From an uncultured Selenomonadales bacterium (lineage in GTDB: Bacteria; Bacillota; Negativicutes; Selenomonadales; Selenomonadaceae), in assembly GCA_946407095.1 (NCBI GenBank), contig CAMJMR010000005.1:18017-82016 (forward strand): a stretch of DNA of 64,000 nucleotides. The letters run 5' to 3'. The position numbers and the translations under genes were made by a program. Positions 23,904-31,939 of the stretch are shown here, piece after piece. The stretch's first letter is position 1. The number at the start of each line of letters is the position of its first letter. The notes below the pieces were generated by a model. The model did no database searches. It saw only the letters and a program-made list of their open reading frames with translations, and was not told the origin of the DNA.

Positions 23904-25676
23904 GTGGACGACAAGATTTTGGATTGGGTGACGCTGGCGGAAAAATTTTCGGCAAGCGGAGACCCGATGTCCATGCGCACCGCAGCACGTGAAATTTTTG
24001 AACTGGACAAGAACTCGGCGGAAGGACTGGCGGTAATGGCGGAGGCGTCGCTGTATCTGGGCAGCCTCGACGAAGCAGTTTCGTTGGCGGAATACGCGCT
24101 TGCCGTCGACCCGAAACATCTGCGCGGACGACTGGTCGAAGGCGGCGTCGCCGTCAAACAGCTCAAGCTCAAAGCTCAACTGAAAATCTTCGCGGAAATA
24201 ATCGACGACGCCAAGGCCGCGCTGAAAACTTTGCACGAACGCCTCAACGATCACAATCGGCAATTCGCTTTCAACCGCCGCAAGAAAACTTCAGCCGACG
24301 AAGACTTTCAAAAGCAAATCGACAAGGAAATTTTCATCACGCGCGCCATTCTGTTCAAGGCATTGAGTTGGAGCTCGAACGGATTGTATTTGGCGGGCGA
24401 ACCTGCGCGGGCGGCGGCGAATCTTTTGGAGGCAAGCGAACTGATCGACAGCAACGACCAGGCCGCCGAACTTTACTCGAAGCATCTGTTCCTGCGCAAT
24501 TATCGCGAAATGCCGCCCGCTCAAGCCAAGTCGCTCGCTCGCCGATACAACGACTTCTTTGCGCGCGTCACGCCCTTCCCGCACAAGCCCAAGCCTCGCG
24601 GCGGAAAAATTCATATCGGCTACATCTCGCCCGACTTCCGCGAACACGCCCTCGCCAACTTCATGCTGCCCTTACTTAGGGACTTCGACGCCGAAAAATT
24701 TTCCGTGACGTGCTACTCGACGGGCAAGAAAGATTTCGTCACCGAAAAGCTCAAAAGCCTCAACGTCGGCTGGCGCGATTTGATTGGCAAGGATGCGCTC
24801 ACTGCCGCCCGAATTATCGACGATGACGCCGTCGACATTCTGGTTGACTTGTCGGGACACTCGCAGGACAGTTGCTTGCCGATTCTCGCTTACAAGCCCG
24901 CGCCCGTGCAAATTTGCGCGCTCGGCTACACGGCGTCGACGGGACTGGCGGCGGTTGATTATTTCCTGTCCGATAAAGTTTGCTCGCCCGAAACCCTCCC
25001 GAATGCCTTCACCGAAAAACTTTTGCGCCTCGATACCTGCAACCTGTGCTACGCGCCCGGCTTGATTCGCGACATGCCTGCGACCGCCCGCGCTCCGCTC
25101 CTGCAAAACGACTTCGTGACTTTCGGCAGCTTTAACAACTTCGCCAAGGTCAGTGACGATTTGCTTTACGTGTGGCGTGCCGTCCTCGACAACGTGCCTC
25201 GCTCGCGTCTGATTATCAAAAGCAAAATCTGCAGTCTCGACGACGGTCAAGCTATCGTCAAGGACAAATTGCGCAAGATAAGTTTTCCGCTCGACCGCGT
25301 CGAACTTCGACCCTACAGCCCCGACTATCTCGAACAGTATCAAGACATTGACGTTGCGCTTGACACCTTCCCCTACACCGGCGGCACCACCACTTGCGAA
25401 GCGTTATATATGGGCGTGCCCGTCGTGACGTTGCGCGGAAAGTCTCACGGCTCGCGATTGGGCGCGTCGATTTTGGTTGCCGCCGATGTCAAGGAGCTGA
25501 TTGCCAACAGCCCGATGGACTACATGAAAAAAGCCGTCCTGCTAAGCCGCCGCAAGGATTTAATCACGGCTTATCACGTCGGCCTGCGCGAACACGTAAA
25601 AAATTCCGCGCTCATGGACGGACAACTTTACATGCGCAAGCTCGAACAGCTTTACTCGGAGGTCTTGAATGATTGA
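23904..25676 (+). CDS. TPR / O-GlcNAc-transferase-type protein glycosyltransferase
   Basis: A 590-residue protein. The N-terminal 200 residues are TPR helices (AAREIFELDKNSAEGLAVMA; ASLYLGSLDEAVSLAEYALA). From about residue 230 the sequence is the GT41/SPINDLY-OGT catalytic region: HIGYISPDFREHALANFM, LVDLSGHSQDSCLPILAYKP, GYTASTGLAAVDYF, TFGSFNNFAKVS, and the UDP-sugar site PYTGGTTTCEALYMGVPVVT. Such enzymes attach sugars to Ser/Thr. The start is GTG 23904 behind GGGAGG. Proximity to two flagellin genes makes flagellin O-glycosylation the best guess. It overlaps the next gene by 8 bases. Confidence 0.9.
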   Translation: MDDKILDWVTLAEKFSASGDPMSMRTAAREIFELDKNSAEGLAVMAEASLYLGSLDEAVSLAEYALAVDPKHLRGRLVEGGVAVKQLKLKAQLKIFAEIIDDAKAALKTLHERLNDHNRQFAFNRRKKTSADEDFQKQIDKEIFITRAILFKALSWSSNGLYLAGEPARAAANLLEASELIDSNDQAAELYSKHLFLRNYREMPPAQAKSLARRYNDFFARVTPFPHKPKPRGGKIHIGYISPDFREHALANFMLPLLRDFDAEKFSVTCYSTGKKDFVTEKLKSLNVGWRDLIGKDALTAARIIDDDAVDILVDLSGHSQDSCLPILAYKPAPVQICALGYTASTGLAAVDYFLSDKVCSPETLPNAFTEKLLRLDTCNLCYAPGLIRDMPATARAPLLQNDFVTFGSFNNFAKVSDDLLYVWRAVLDNVPRSRLIIKSKICSLDDGQAIVKDKLRKISFPLDRVELRPYSPDYLEQYQDIDVALDTFPYTGGTTTCEALYMGVPVVTLRGKSHGSRLGASILVAADVKELIANSPMDYMKKAVLLSRRKDLITAYHVGLREHVKNSALMDGQLYMRKLEQLYSEVLND

Positions 25677-26907
25677 TTTGGATTCGGCATTCGGCGCGAT
25701 GATTGGCGACAGCGGCTCGAAGGTGCTTGGGCTCGGCGTCGTCGTCTTCAAGGACGGAAAGCAGGCGTACAGTTTCTTCGGCGGGCGTCGGCGCGTCAAT
25801 CCCGACAAGCCCGTCAATCGCGACACGCTTTTTCGCTCGGCAAGCCTGTCGAAGATGTTCACCGCCTTTGCGATTATGCAGCTCGTTGAGCGCGGCAAGT
25901 TGCGTTTGTCGGACGATGTCGGCGATTGTCTCGGCTTTGAGTTGCGCAACCCGCGCTTCCCCGCCACGCCGATAATGATTGAAATGCTCGCAAGCCACAC
26001 GTCCTCACTGCGCGACGGTTCCGCTTACAATCTGCCGCCTTGCCGCTCGGTCGAAGAATTCTTCAAGGCGGACGGCAAGCACTTCGCGAACACGCGGCCG
26101 GGAAAATTTTTCGGCTACTGCAATTTGAATTACGGCCTCCTCGCCACGATAATCGAACGCGTCACGGGCAAACGCTTCGACGTTTATCAGCGCGAAAACA
26201 TTCTTGACCCGCTCGGCATAAGCGGAGGCTACGTCGTCGGCAATTTGAGCGATTCGGCATTTGAAAACCTCGGCTCGCTTTATCAAAAGCAAGACGGCTC
26301 TTGGAAAGCGCAAATCGACGATTACGCCGTCAAGCCGCGCAGGGATACCGTCAGAGACGAAAACCCCTACCGCGCAGAAACTTACGCGACTTACAGCCTC
26401 GACCGCTACGTCACGGGCACGAACGCCACAGTTTTTTCGCCGTCGGGAGGCTTGCGCGTTTCGTTCGGCGACTTGAGCAACTGCTTGGACATGCTGATTA
26501 ATCGCGGCAAGTTCAAGGGCAGGCAGGTTATCAGCGAAAAATCTTTCGACACGATGACGGCGGCGCATTGGCTTTACGACTCGGAACATCCCAACGGCAA
26601 CACTTACGGCGGCGTCATGGAAAATTACGGGCTGGGCACGTACAGGCTCGGCGGCGAAAGTCGGGCGCGGCCTTGCAAGGATTACGCGATTGATTTAATC
26701 GGTCACAGCGGAGAGGCATTCGGCTTGATAAGCGGCCTGTACTTTGTCCCCGGCACCCGCGACGGCTTTGCGTTCATGATTAACGGCAGAGCGATTGGCC
26801 TCGACGACAAGGGCAGTTGCGGCGAATACAGCGCGAACTACATTTGGGAGGAAGGCGTCATGAATCCCGTCTGCCGCTACATTGAAGGGACAAGGGACAC
26901 GGGATAA
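25669..26907 (+). CDS. Serine hydrolase of the class C beta-lactamase / PBP family
   Basis: A 412-residue protein without an obvious signal peptide. The catalytic tetrad S59-L-S-K62 lies in FRSASLSKMFTAF, the Tyr-x-Asn motif is GYCNLNYGLLATIIERVTG, and the third motif is GHSGEAFGL. The family includes beta-lactamases, DD-peptidases and esterases; with no secretion signal an esterase-like cytoplasmic role is more likely than antibiotic resistance. It overlaps the OGT-type gene by 8 bases, so the two are co-translated, perhaps acting on the same glycan or modified protein. Its 3' end runs into a heptanucleotide repeat. Confidence 0.85.
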   Translation: MIDLDSAFGAMIGDSGSKVLGLGVVVFKDGKQAYSFFGGRRRVNPDKPVNRDTLFRSASLSKMFTAFAIMQLVERGKLRLSDDVGDCLGFELRNPRFPATPIMIEMLASHTSSLRDGSAYNLPPCRSVEEFFKADGKHFANTRPGKFFGYCNLNYGLLATIIERVTGKRFDVYQRENILDPLGISGGYVVGNLSDSAFENLGSLYQKQDGSWKAQIDDYAVKPRRDTVRDENPYRAETYATYSLDRYVTGTNATVFSPSGGLRVSFGDLSNCLDMLINRGKFKGRQVISEKSFDTMTAAHWLYDSEHPNGNTYGGVMENYGLGTYRLGGESRARPCKDYAIDLIGHSGEAFGLISGLYFVPGTRDGFAFMINGRAIGLDDKGSCGEYSANYIWEEGVMNPVCRYIEGTRDTG

Positions 26908-26913
26908 GGGACA
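26884..26913. repeat. Heptanucleotide repeat at a gene end
   Basis: GGGACAA, GGGACAC, GGGATAA and GGGACAA follow in tandem, overlapping the stop codon (TAA inside the third unit) of the serine hydrolase gene. Related 7-base repeats occur at 28166, 28964, 46103 and 48266. Confidence 0.7.
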
Positions 26914-26924
26914 AGTTGCAGAGG

Positions 26925-27095
26925 AGGAAGCCGCCCATGGATGGGCGGCGCCGCGACTTGAAACCTGGAAGGTTTCATAGCGGCACGAGCGGCTGACTGG
27001 GACGCGGGCGTTACGGCAGTGGTCGGTATCCGCCCCGCGCGTAGCGGCGAGTTTCTTTGCTACTTTCTTTGCTCGGTCAAAGAAAGTAGTTAAGA
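26925..27095. repeat. Intergenic hairpin repeat, copy near 27.0 kb
   Basis: Reverse-oriented copy with GCCGCCCAT-GG-ATGGGCGGC, GAAACCT-GGA-AGGTTTC, the GCGTAGCGG block and CTACTTTCTTT ... AAAGAAAGTAG. It fills the space between the serine hydrolase and U32 peptidase genes. Confidence 0.75.
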
Positions 27096-27119
27096 CCAAC
27101 GCGCCCACATAAAGGAGAA

Positions 27120-29054
27120 ATGACATTGGATAAACACTCGGTAGAACTTTTGGCACCCGCAGGACAATGGCAGTCGTTAGTCGCGGCGGTGGAGGCGGGC
27201 GCAGATGCGGTTTATCTGGGCGGCAAGGCGTTCAACATGCGCGTACACCGCTCGGATTTTAATTTTGACGACGAACAGCTCAAGGCGGCAATCGACTTCG
27301 CACACGCCCGCAACGTCAAAATTTACGTCACGCTGAACAATCTGATAAGCGCAGAGGAACTTGCGCCGCTCGAAAAATTTTTGCGCTACCTCGACGACAT
27401 TCAGCCCGATTCGATTCTCGTACAGGACTTGGCGGTTATAAATCTCGTTCGCAAGCTCGGCATAAAAATTCCAATGCACGCGTCGGTGATGATGAACACG
27501 CACAACACTCAAGCCGTCGAACTGCTGAAAACTTTCGGGATAACGCGCGTCGTCGTCGGTCGCGAACTTACCTTGGCGGAAGTGTCGCTGATTAGGGAGC
27601 GCACGGGCATTGAGGTCGAATACTTCATGCACGGCGATATGTGTTTCGCGGAGTCGGGGCAATGCATTCATTCGGGCGTGGTGTTCGGACAAAGCGGCAA
27701 TCGCGGGCGGTGCATGAAGCCTTGCCGCTGGAATTACAAACTTATCGACGAGGAGACGGGCGAGACGCTCAACGATTGGTCGTACAAGCTTGCGCTCAAC
27801 GATATGTGCATGTTCCGCCACATCCCCGATTTGATTCAGGCGGGCGTCGTGAGTTTCAAGATTGAAGGGCGCATGCGTCCGCCCGAATTCGTCAGCCGCC
27901 TGGTCAAGACTTATCGCCGCGAGATTGACGCCTACCTTGCCGACCCGACGGGCTACAGCGTCGACGAGGAGCGTTGGAAAAATCTTTACGCCAACCGCGT
28001 CCGCGACTTCACCACGACTTTTGCATTCGGCGCGCCGACCGTTAGGGATATCGGCTTGACGGGCGAACGCGAGCCGAAAATTTTCAGCCGCGCAGTAGTC
28101 GAGCCTGCCCTCGACGACGCCGCCGTTAAAGAAATTTTTGCATCCGAACGTCCGATAAGCAAAAAACTAGTCCCTAGTCCCCAGTCCCTAGTCCCTAAGT
28201 TATCTGCGCGGGTGTCGACGCTTGAATCTGCGCGGGCGGCAATGGAAGCGGGCGCGGATTTGATTTACGTCGGCGGGGAAGTCTTCAAGCCGCTCAAGCC
28301 GTGGACGCTTTCCGAACTAAAAAAAGCCGTCGACATTGCGCACTCGGCGGGCAAGAAAATCGTTTTGGCGACGCCGCGCACGTCTAAGGACAAAGACCTT
28401 GCGGAGCTGTCGGAAATTTTTTCGCAAGCGATAAACTTCGACGGCGTGCTTGTCGGCAACCTGGGCGCGCTGAATTTGGTCAAGCAGTTGACGGACTTGC
28501 CGCTTTACGCAGATGTGTCGTTCAGCGTGTTCAATCCCGTGGCGGCGGAGTTCTTGCAAAGCTTGGGGGCGGTGCAGGCTACGGCGTCATTGGAGCTGGG
28601 TTTCGCGCAGGTTAGGAGCGTCGTCGAGGGTTCGTCGTTGCCGATTGAAGTCATCGTACACGGCGCGACCGAATCAATGATTTGCGACCACGACATTGCC
28701 AAGCTGTACTTGCCCGACTATGACGAGTTCGCGACGCCCGACAAGTTGAATCGGCATTACGCGCTGGAGGACGAGGCGGGCGAAGTTCACAAGTTGCGCG
28801 TCGACCAATTCAAGCGTTGGCATATTTTCTTCGGCAAGGAGCTTTGCTTGCTTCCCTACGTCGAAAAATTTTTCGGAGCGGCGGCGTTGAGGATTGAGGC
28901 GCAGAATTATTCGCCCGAAATCGCCGCGCAGGTCGTCAAGGCTTATCGCGACGCCATAGACGGCATTCCGCATTCCGAATTGCGCATTCCTAATTGCCTT
29001 TTCGGAGCGGGCGTTTACAGGTTCAAGCAAAGCAAAAATTCCGTCAGCGGTTGA
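27120..29054 (+). CDS. U32-family peptidase with duplicated C-terminal half
   Basis: A 644-residue U32 protein. The N-terminal half is the conserved barrel: ELLAPAGQWQSLVAAVEAGADAVYLGG, MHGDMCFAESGQCIHSG, and the Cys-rich NRGRCMKPCRW cluster. The C-terminal half repeats the barrel theme (LESARAAMEAGADLIYVGG), as in the long YhbU/RlhA-like forms, some of which hydroxylate 23S rRNA and others are collagenase-like. The start is ATG 27120 or the better-spaced TTG 27126. Two heptanucleotide repeat tracts are embedded in frame (28166 and 28964), adding low-complexity linker residues at the domain boundary and C-terminus. Confidence 0.88.
   Translation: MTLDKHSVELLAPAGQWQSLVAAVEAGADAVYLGGKAFNMRVHRSDFNFDDEQLKAAIDFAHARNVKIYVTLNNLISAEELAPLEKFLRYLDDIQPDSILVQDLAVINLVRKLGIKIPMHASVMMNTHNTQAVELLKTFGITRVVVGRELTLAEVSLIRERTGIEVEYFMHGDMCFAESGQCIHSGVVFGQSGNRGRCMKPCRWNYKLIDEETGETLNDWSYKLALNDMCMFRHIPDLIQAGVVSFKIEGRMRPPEFVSRLVKTYRREIDAYLADPTGYSVDEERWKNLYANRVRDFTTTFAFGAPTVRDIGLTGEREPKIFSRAVVEPALDDAAVKEIFASERPISKKLVPSPQSLVPKLSARVSTLESARAAMEAGADLIYVGGEVFKPLKPWTLSELKKAVDIAHSAGKKIVLATPRTSKDKDLAELSEIFSQAINFDGVLVGNLGALNLVKQLTDLPLYADVSFSVFNPVAAEFLQSLGAVQATASLELGFAQVRSVVEGSSLPIEVIVHGATESMICDHDIAKLYLPDYDEFATPDKLNRHYALEDEAGEVHKLRVDQFKRWHIFFGKELCLLPYVEKFFGAAALRIEAQNYSPEIAAQVVKAYRDAIDGIPHSELRIPNCLFGAGVYRFKQSKNSVSG
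28166..28199. repeat. Heptanucleotide repeat inside the U32 gene
   Basis: CTAGTCC units (CTAGTCC, CTAGTCC, CCAGTCC, CTAGTCC) translate as a KLVPSPQSLVPKL linker between the two halves of the protein. A change of one unit would shift the frame. Confidence 0.7.
28964..28999. repeat. Second heptanucleotide repeat inside the U32 gene
   Basis: CATTCCG, CATTCCG, AATTGCG, CATTCCT, AATTGCC in tandem, translating as IPHSELRIPNCLF near the C-terminus. It uses a different unit family from the CTAGTCC tract. Confidence 0.6.
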
Positions 29055-29064
29055 GGTGAAGCGC

Positions 29065-29517
29065 ATGAAAAAATTTTTAACGGCAATCTGCGCGGCGGCG
29101 TTGCTGATAACGGGCTGCGGGGAAAATTCGCAGGCAACGTCCGCAGAAGTCAAGGAGGCGGCTCAAGTGAAACATTCCGTCACGATTCAAATCAACGGGA
29201 AGAATTTTTCGGCGACGCTTGAAGACAATCCGACAGCCCGCGCCTTCGCCGAGAAGTTCCCGCTTGAAGCGGCGGCGACCGAACTCAACGGCAACGAGAA
29301 ATATTTTTACCTTGACGCCGATTTGCCAAGCGACGCCGTCAACGTCAAGCAGATTCGCGCGGGCGACTTGATGCTGTTCGGCTCAAACTGCGTCGTGCTT
29401 TTCTACAAGGACTTCGCGACGAGCTACAGCTACACGCGCCTTGGCAAGCTTGACGAGCCCGCCGACTTGGCAAAAGCATTGGGCGCAGGCAACGTCCGTA
29501 TCGCGTTCGCAAAATGA
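29065..29517 (+). CDS. Lipoprotein with a cyclophilin-like domain
   Basis: A 150-residue protein from ATG 29065 (GAGG eight bases upstream). Signal peptide MKKFLTAICAAALLITGC gives a lipobox Cys at residue 18. The mature part (VTIQINGKNFSATLEDNPTA, then FAEKFPLEA, YFYLDADLPSDAVNVKQIRAGDLMLF, and FATSYSYTRLGKLDEPADLAKAL) matches the Cyclophil_like2 fold common in Firmicute lipoproteins, which resembles cyclophilin without proven isomerase activity. It follows the U32 gene by 10 bases. Confidence 0.8.
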   Translation: MKKFLTAICAAALLITGCGENSQATSAEVKEAAQVKHSVTIQINGKNFSATLEDNPTARAFAEKFPLEAAATELNGNEKYFYLDADLPSDAVNVKQIRAGDLMLFGSNCVVLFYKDFATSYSYTRLGKLDEPADLAKALGAGNVRIAFAK

Positions 29518-29545
29518 ACTAAATCAACAGACAACGAGGCAACTT

Positions 29546-29842
29546 ATGAAAAAATTTTTCGAGAACTTTAACGTCGAAGCAGTCAAAGAATTTTTTTCGA
29601 GCCACGCCGGAAAGGTTTGGTTCGTTATCGTAATGGCAATCGCCACGACGATGGCAATCGTATCAAATCACGGCTACGGGCATCTTTTTAGAAGCGAGCC
29701 CGTTGAAACTCATCATTACTATCACCATTACGACGAATCACGCCGCGACTCCAGCCGCCAAACTAATCGCCAGCCGTGGAAAATGCAAAAGCCTTCGTCC
29801 GGCGGCAGTGCGTCCAAAAGTTCGTCTTCGGGACATAAATAA
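29546..29842 (+). CDS. Small single-pass membrane protein
   Basis: A 98-residue protein from ATG 29546. Residues 1-20 are charged and helical, one hydrophobic segment (VWFVIVMAIATTMAIV) lies at about 24-40, and the rest is His/Tyr/Ser/Arg-rich (HHYYHHYDESRRDSSRQ) and Ser/Gly/Lys-rich to the end. The His-rich stretch might bind metal. I do not recognise a family. It ends just before a strong bidirectional terminator. Confidence 0.6.
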   Translation: MKKFFENFNVEAVKEFFSSHAGKVWFVIVMAIATTMAIVSNHGYGHLFRSEPVETHHYYHHYDESRRDSSRQTNRQPWKMQKPSSGGSASKSSSSGHK

Positions 29843-29874
29843 CACTGCCGCTTTGAAATCGGCGCATCAGCAAC

Positions 29875-29912
29875 AAAAAAGCCGCTCGCAAGTTGAGCGG
29901 CTGATTTTTTTT
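29875..29912. terminator. Bidirectional terminator
   Basis: GCCGCTC-GCAAGTT-GAGCGGC flanked by AAAAAA and TTTTTTTT. It separates the plus-strand genes from the minus-strand RiPP operon and can end both. Confidence 0.9.
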
Positions 29913-30949
29913 TACAGGTAAATGTCCGCGCCGTTGTAGTTTTCGGCGAAAGAATTTTTTCCGCTTATCGGGTCGCAGGACTCGATAAATTTTTTTACAA
30001 GCGGGCTCTGCCAACAATCGGCGTATTTCGCCCAAATATCCTCCACGTCGTCGCGCAGAACGTTGCCGATAACGAACGGGCATGTGCAATCCAAACGAAC
30101 ATCGCCATTCGGGCGGACAACCGCGCCGTCAAGTTTTTCCGTCGAAAAATAATTCAACTGCGTGCGCGGCGAAGAACTTACCAAAATCGACAGCTTGTCC
30201 TTGTAGCGTTTGATAAGCTCGTCGGTCGTCGAATAAAATTGATTGAGCTGCTCACGTGACAGAAAAATTTCCTCGTTGTCGAAGGCGCGTCCGCTCGGCA
30301 TCACTTCGCCGATAATCAGATAAGACGCGCCAAGATTAATCGCCATCTGAACAATTTCTTCCAAATGATCCAATTCGCGCGGTGTGGCGGTCGTGGCGAT
30401 TCTCAAGGGGATGCCCGACAACGCAATTCGATAAGCCGCATTGGCCGCCCGTTTCCAACTGCCTTTGACGCCGCGAAATTCGTCGTGACGCTCGGAGCTA
30501 CTGCTGTCCATGGAAATTTGAAACCAATAGAACTGATACTTTTTCAAGCGGTCAAGAATTTTTTCGTCGAACAAATATCCGTTGGAAATCAGATTGAAGG
30601 TCGTGTTATCCTCGTGAAGCACGTCCATCAATTCAAAAAGTTTATCGCCCAAAAGCAACGGCTCGCCGCCCGAAATCGTCACCTCGAACAGCCCGCCTTT
30701 GGCAACCAACTTTTTCGCGAAGGCAACCCAATCATCGCCCGTCATGGCATCGGGAGCACGATTTTCACCCGAACGATTATAGCAGTGCTTGCAACGCAAA
30801 TTGCACCGCGACGTTAGCTCGAATTGCATTGCGATAGGGAAGTCGAACTTCGCGGGATAACTGCCCTCGGCTATCAAGCGTTCCCTGTCATTGACGACGC
30901 GCACCACACTTGCCTTTTCGCGTTTCAATCGCTTTTCAATTTCGTCCAT
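29912..30949 (-). CDS. Radical SAM/SPASM peptide maturase
   Basis: A 345-residue enzyme. The radical SAM cluster motif CNLRCKHCYN binds the first 4Fe-4S, followed by the SAM-binding SGGEPLLLG motif. The C-terminal third is a SPASM/twitch-like region with PNGDVRLDCTCPFVIGNV and two later cysteines, which in this family hold auxiliary clusters and bind ribosomal peptide substrates. It ends the operon of three precursor peptides and a PqqD-like protein, 3 bases after the latter. Likely chemistry is a carbon-centred crosslink, thioether or epimerisation on the precursor; since the precursors lack Cys, a thioether (sactipeptide) is excluded. Confidence 0.88.
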   Translation of the reverse strand: MDEIEKRLKREKASVVRVVNDRERLIAEGSYPAKFDFPIAMQFELTSRCNLRCKHCYNRSGENRAPDAMTGDDWVAFAKKLVAKGGLFEVTISGGEPLLLGDKLFELMDVLHEDNTTFNLISNGYLFDEKILDRLKKYQFYWFQISMDSSSSERHDEFRGVKGSWKRAANAAYRIALSGIPLRIATTATPRELDHLEEIVQMAINLGASYLIIGEVMPSGRAFDNEEIFLSREQLNQFYSTTDELIKRYKDKLSILVSSSPRTQLNYFSTEKLDGAVVRPNGDVRLDCTCPFVIGNVLRDDVEDIWAKYADCWQSPLVKKFIESCDPISGKNSFAENYNGADIYL

Positions 30950-30952
30950 AAA

Positions 30953-31264
30953 TTACGCCGCCTCCATGCGCAAAATTCTTTTGTACTGCAAGTCTTGAAT
31001 CGTGTCGATTAAGTCGTCAATCAGCTGATTTTTTTCGACGTCGTAAATTTCGCCGAGCGTGTCGACAATTTCTTGAAGCCGTCTTTGCCCGTCACACAGC
31101 AGTAAAAAATCTTTCGCGACCTCGTTAAAAAAGAGCAATCTCTTATCGTTGCCGACAACAATCAGAATATCGCCCTCTTCGCGAGTTTTCACAGCTTCGA
31201 CATGCGGCACCGACTCCAGCAAAATTTCTTTGACGACCGCATAACTTTCAGAATCTCGATACAT
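30953..31264 (-). CDS. PqqD-like RiPP recognition protein
   Basis: A 103-residue protein with the PqqD pattern: beta-strands from IVVGNDKRLLFFNEVAKDFLLLCDG, then the helix LQEIVDTLGEIYDVEKNQLIDDLIDTIQDLQ and a short end. PqqD domains bind leader peptides and deliver them to radical SAM enzymes. It lies 3 bases after the last precursor gene and 3 bases before the radical SAM gene, the standard RiPP arrangement. The first 35 residues (MYRDSESYAVVKEILLE...) are an extra helix relative to minimal PqqD. Confidence 0.85.
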   Translation of the reverse strand: MYRDSESYAVVKEILLESVPHVEAVKTREEGDILIVVGNDKRLLFFNEVAKDFLLLCDGQRRLQEIVDTLGEIYDVEKNQLIDDLIDTIQDLQYKRILRMEAA

Positions 31265-31267
31265 AGT

Positions 31268-31453
31268 TCACCGCCTGATTTGCAAAGTTTTGGGCGCATC
31301 CGCACCTGCCGCCAAGTCGATATGCCCTTTTGCGGCTTTGGCCACCGCGCGCGCAAGAAATAATGCCGGTCTCATTATCAACGCTCCGGGCACGCCGTTA
31401 TTCATTTCGTCGGACATGTTGATAACTTTGGGCGTCCGATATTTTTTCTTCAC
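31268..31453 (-). CDS. RiPP precursor peptide 3
   Basis: A 61-residue peptide from GTG 31453, eight bases after AAGGAGA. The leader VKKKYRTPKVINMSDEM is shared with the other two precursors. The C-terminal part ARAVAKAAKGHIDLAAGADA then PKTLQIRR differs from precursor 2 at only a few residues (Ala for Ser, Ala for Ile, truncated end). No cysteine is present. It lies last in the tandem set, directly before the PqqD-like gene. Confidence 0.8.
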   Translation of the reverse strand: MKKKYRTPKVINMSDEMNNGVPGALIMRPALFLARAVAKAAKGHIDLAAGADAPKTLQIRR

Positions 31454-31489
31454 GATAACTCTCTCCTTCGACAAAAGCACTGATACCGT

Positions 31490-31681
31490 TCAGAGTTTCT
31501 GCCTGGCCTGCAAAGTTTTGGGCGCGTCCGCTCCTGCTATCAAGTCGATATGCCCTTTTGAGGCTTTGGCCACCGCGCGCGCAAGAAATAATGCCGGTCT
31601 CATTATCAACGCTCCGGGCACGCCGTTATTCATTTCGTCGGACATGTTGATAACTTTGGGCGTCCGATATTTTTTCTTCAC
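31490..31681 (-). CDS. RiPP precursor peptide 2
   Basis: A 63-residue peptide from GTG 31681 behind AAGGAGA. The first half is nearly identical to precursor 3 (insert NNGVPGALIMRPALFLARAV) and the second half is identical to precursor 1 (AKASKGHIDLIAGADAPKTL then QARQKL). The gene sits in a 228-base tandem duplication; both halves of the unit are close to identical at DNA level with the flanking genes, including the untranslated spacer, so the duplication is recent. Confidence 0.82.
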   Translation of the reverse strand: MKKKYRTPKVINMSDEMNNGVPGALIMRPALFLARAVAKASKGHIDLIAGADAPKTLQARQKL

Positions 31682-31717
31682 GATAACTCTCTCCTTCGAC
31701 AAAAGCACTGATACCGT

Positions 31718-31897
31718 TCAGAGTTTCTGCCTGGCCTGCAAAGTTTTGGGCGCGTCCGCTCCTGCTATCAAGTCGATATGCCCTTTTGAGGCTTTGGCCA
31801 CCGCGCGCGCAATCATCCAAGCCGCGCCTGTCAAGGCTCCCGTGTGAACCTCTTGCGACATGTTGAGTACCTTCGGCGTGCGATACTTTTTCTTCAT
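31718..31897 (-). CDS. RiPP precursor peptide 1
   Basis: A 59-residue peptide from ATG 31897 behind GGAGGG. The leader MKKKYRTPKVLNMSQEV matches the others, the middle differs (HTGALTGAAWMIARAVAK) and the C-terminal AKASKGHIDLIAGADA is the conserved candidate core or recognition segment. It is the first gene after a promoter with a poly-C spacer. Absence of a Gly-Gly leader end suggests a different protease, none of which is encoded here. Confidence 0.85.
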   Translation of the reverse strand: MKKKYRTPKVLNMSQEVHTGALTGAAWMIARAVAKASKGHIDLIAGADAPKTLQARQKL

Positions 31898-31939
31898 AAA
31901 AAATCCCTCCATTGTGCGTCATAAAAAAACTTTCAACTT

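Noticed and set aside
29912..30949. Sactipeptide maturase call for the radical SAM gene
   Set aside because: The associated precursors have no cysteine, so a thioether product is not possible.
31268..31897. Repeated blocks that could be taken for a CRISPR or simple repeat array
   Set aside because: They are three coding genes with ribosome-binding sites; the repeats are 228 bases long and not separated by unique spacers.
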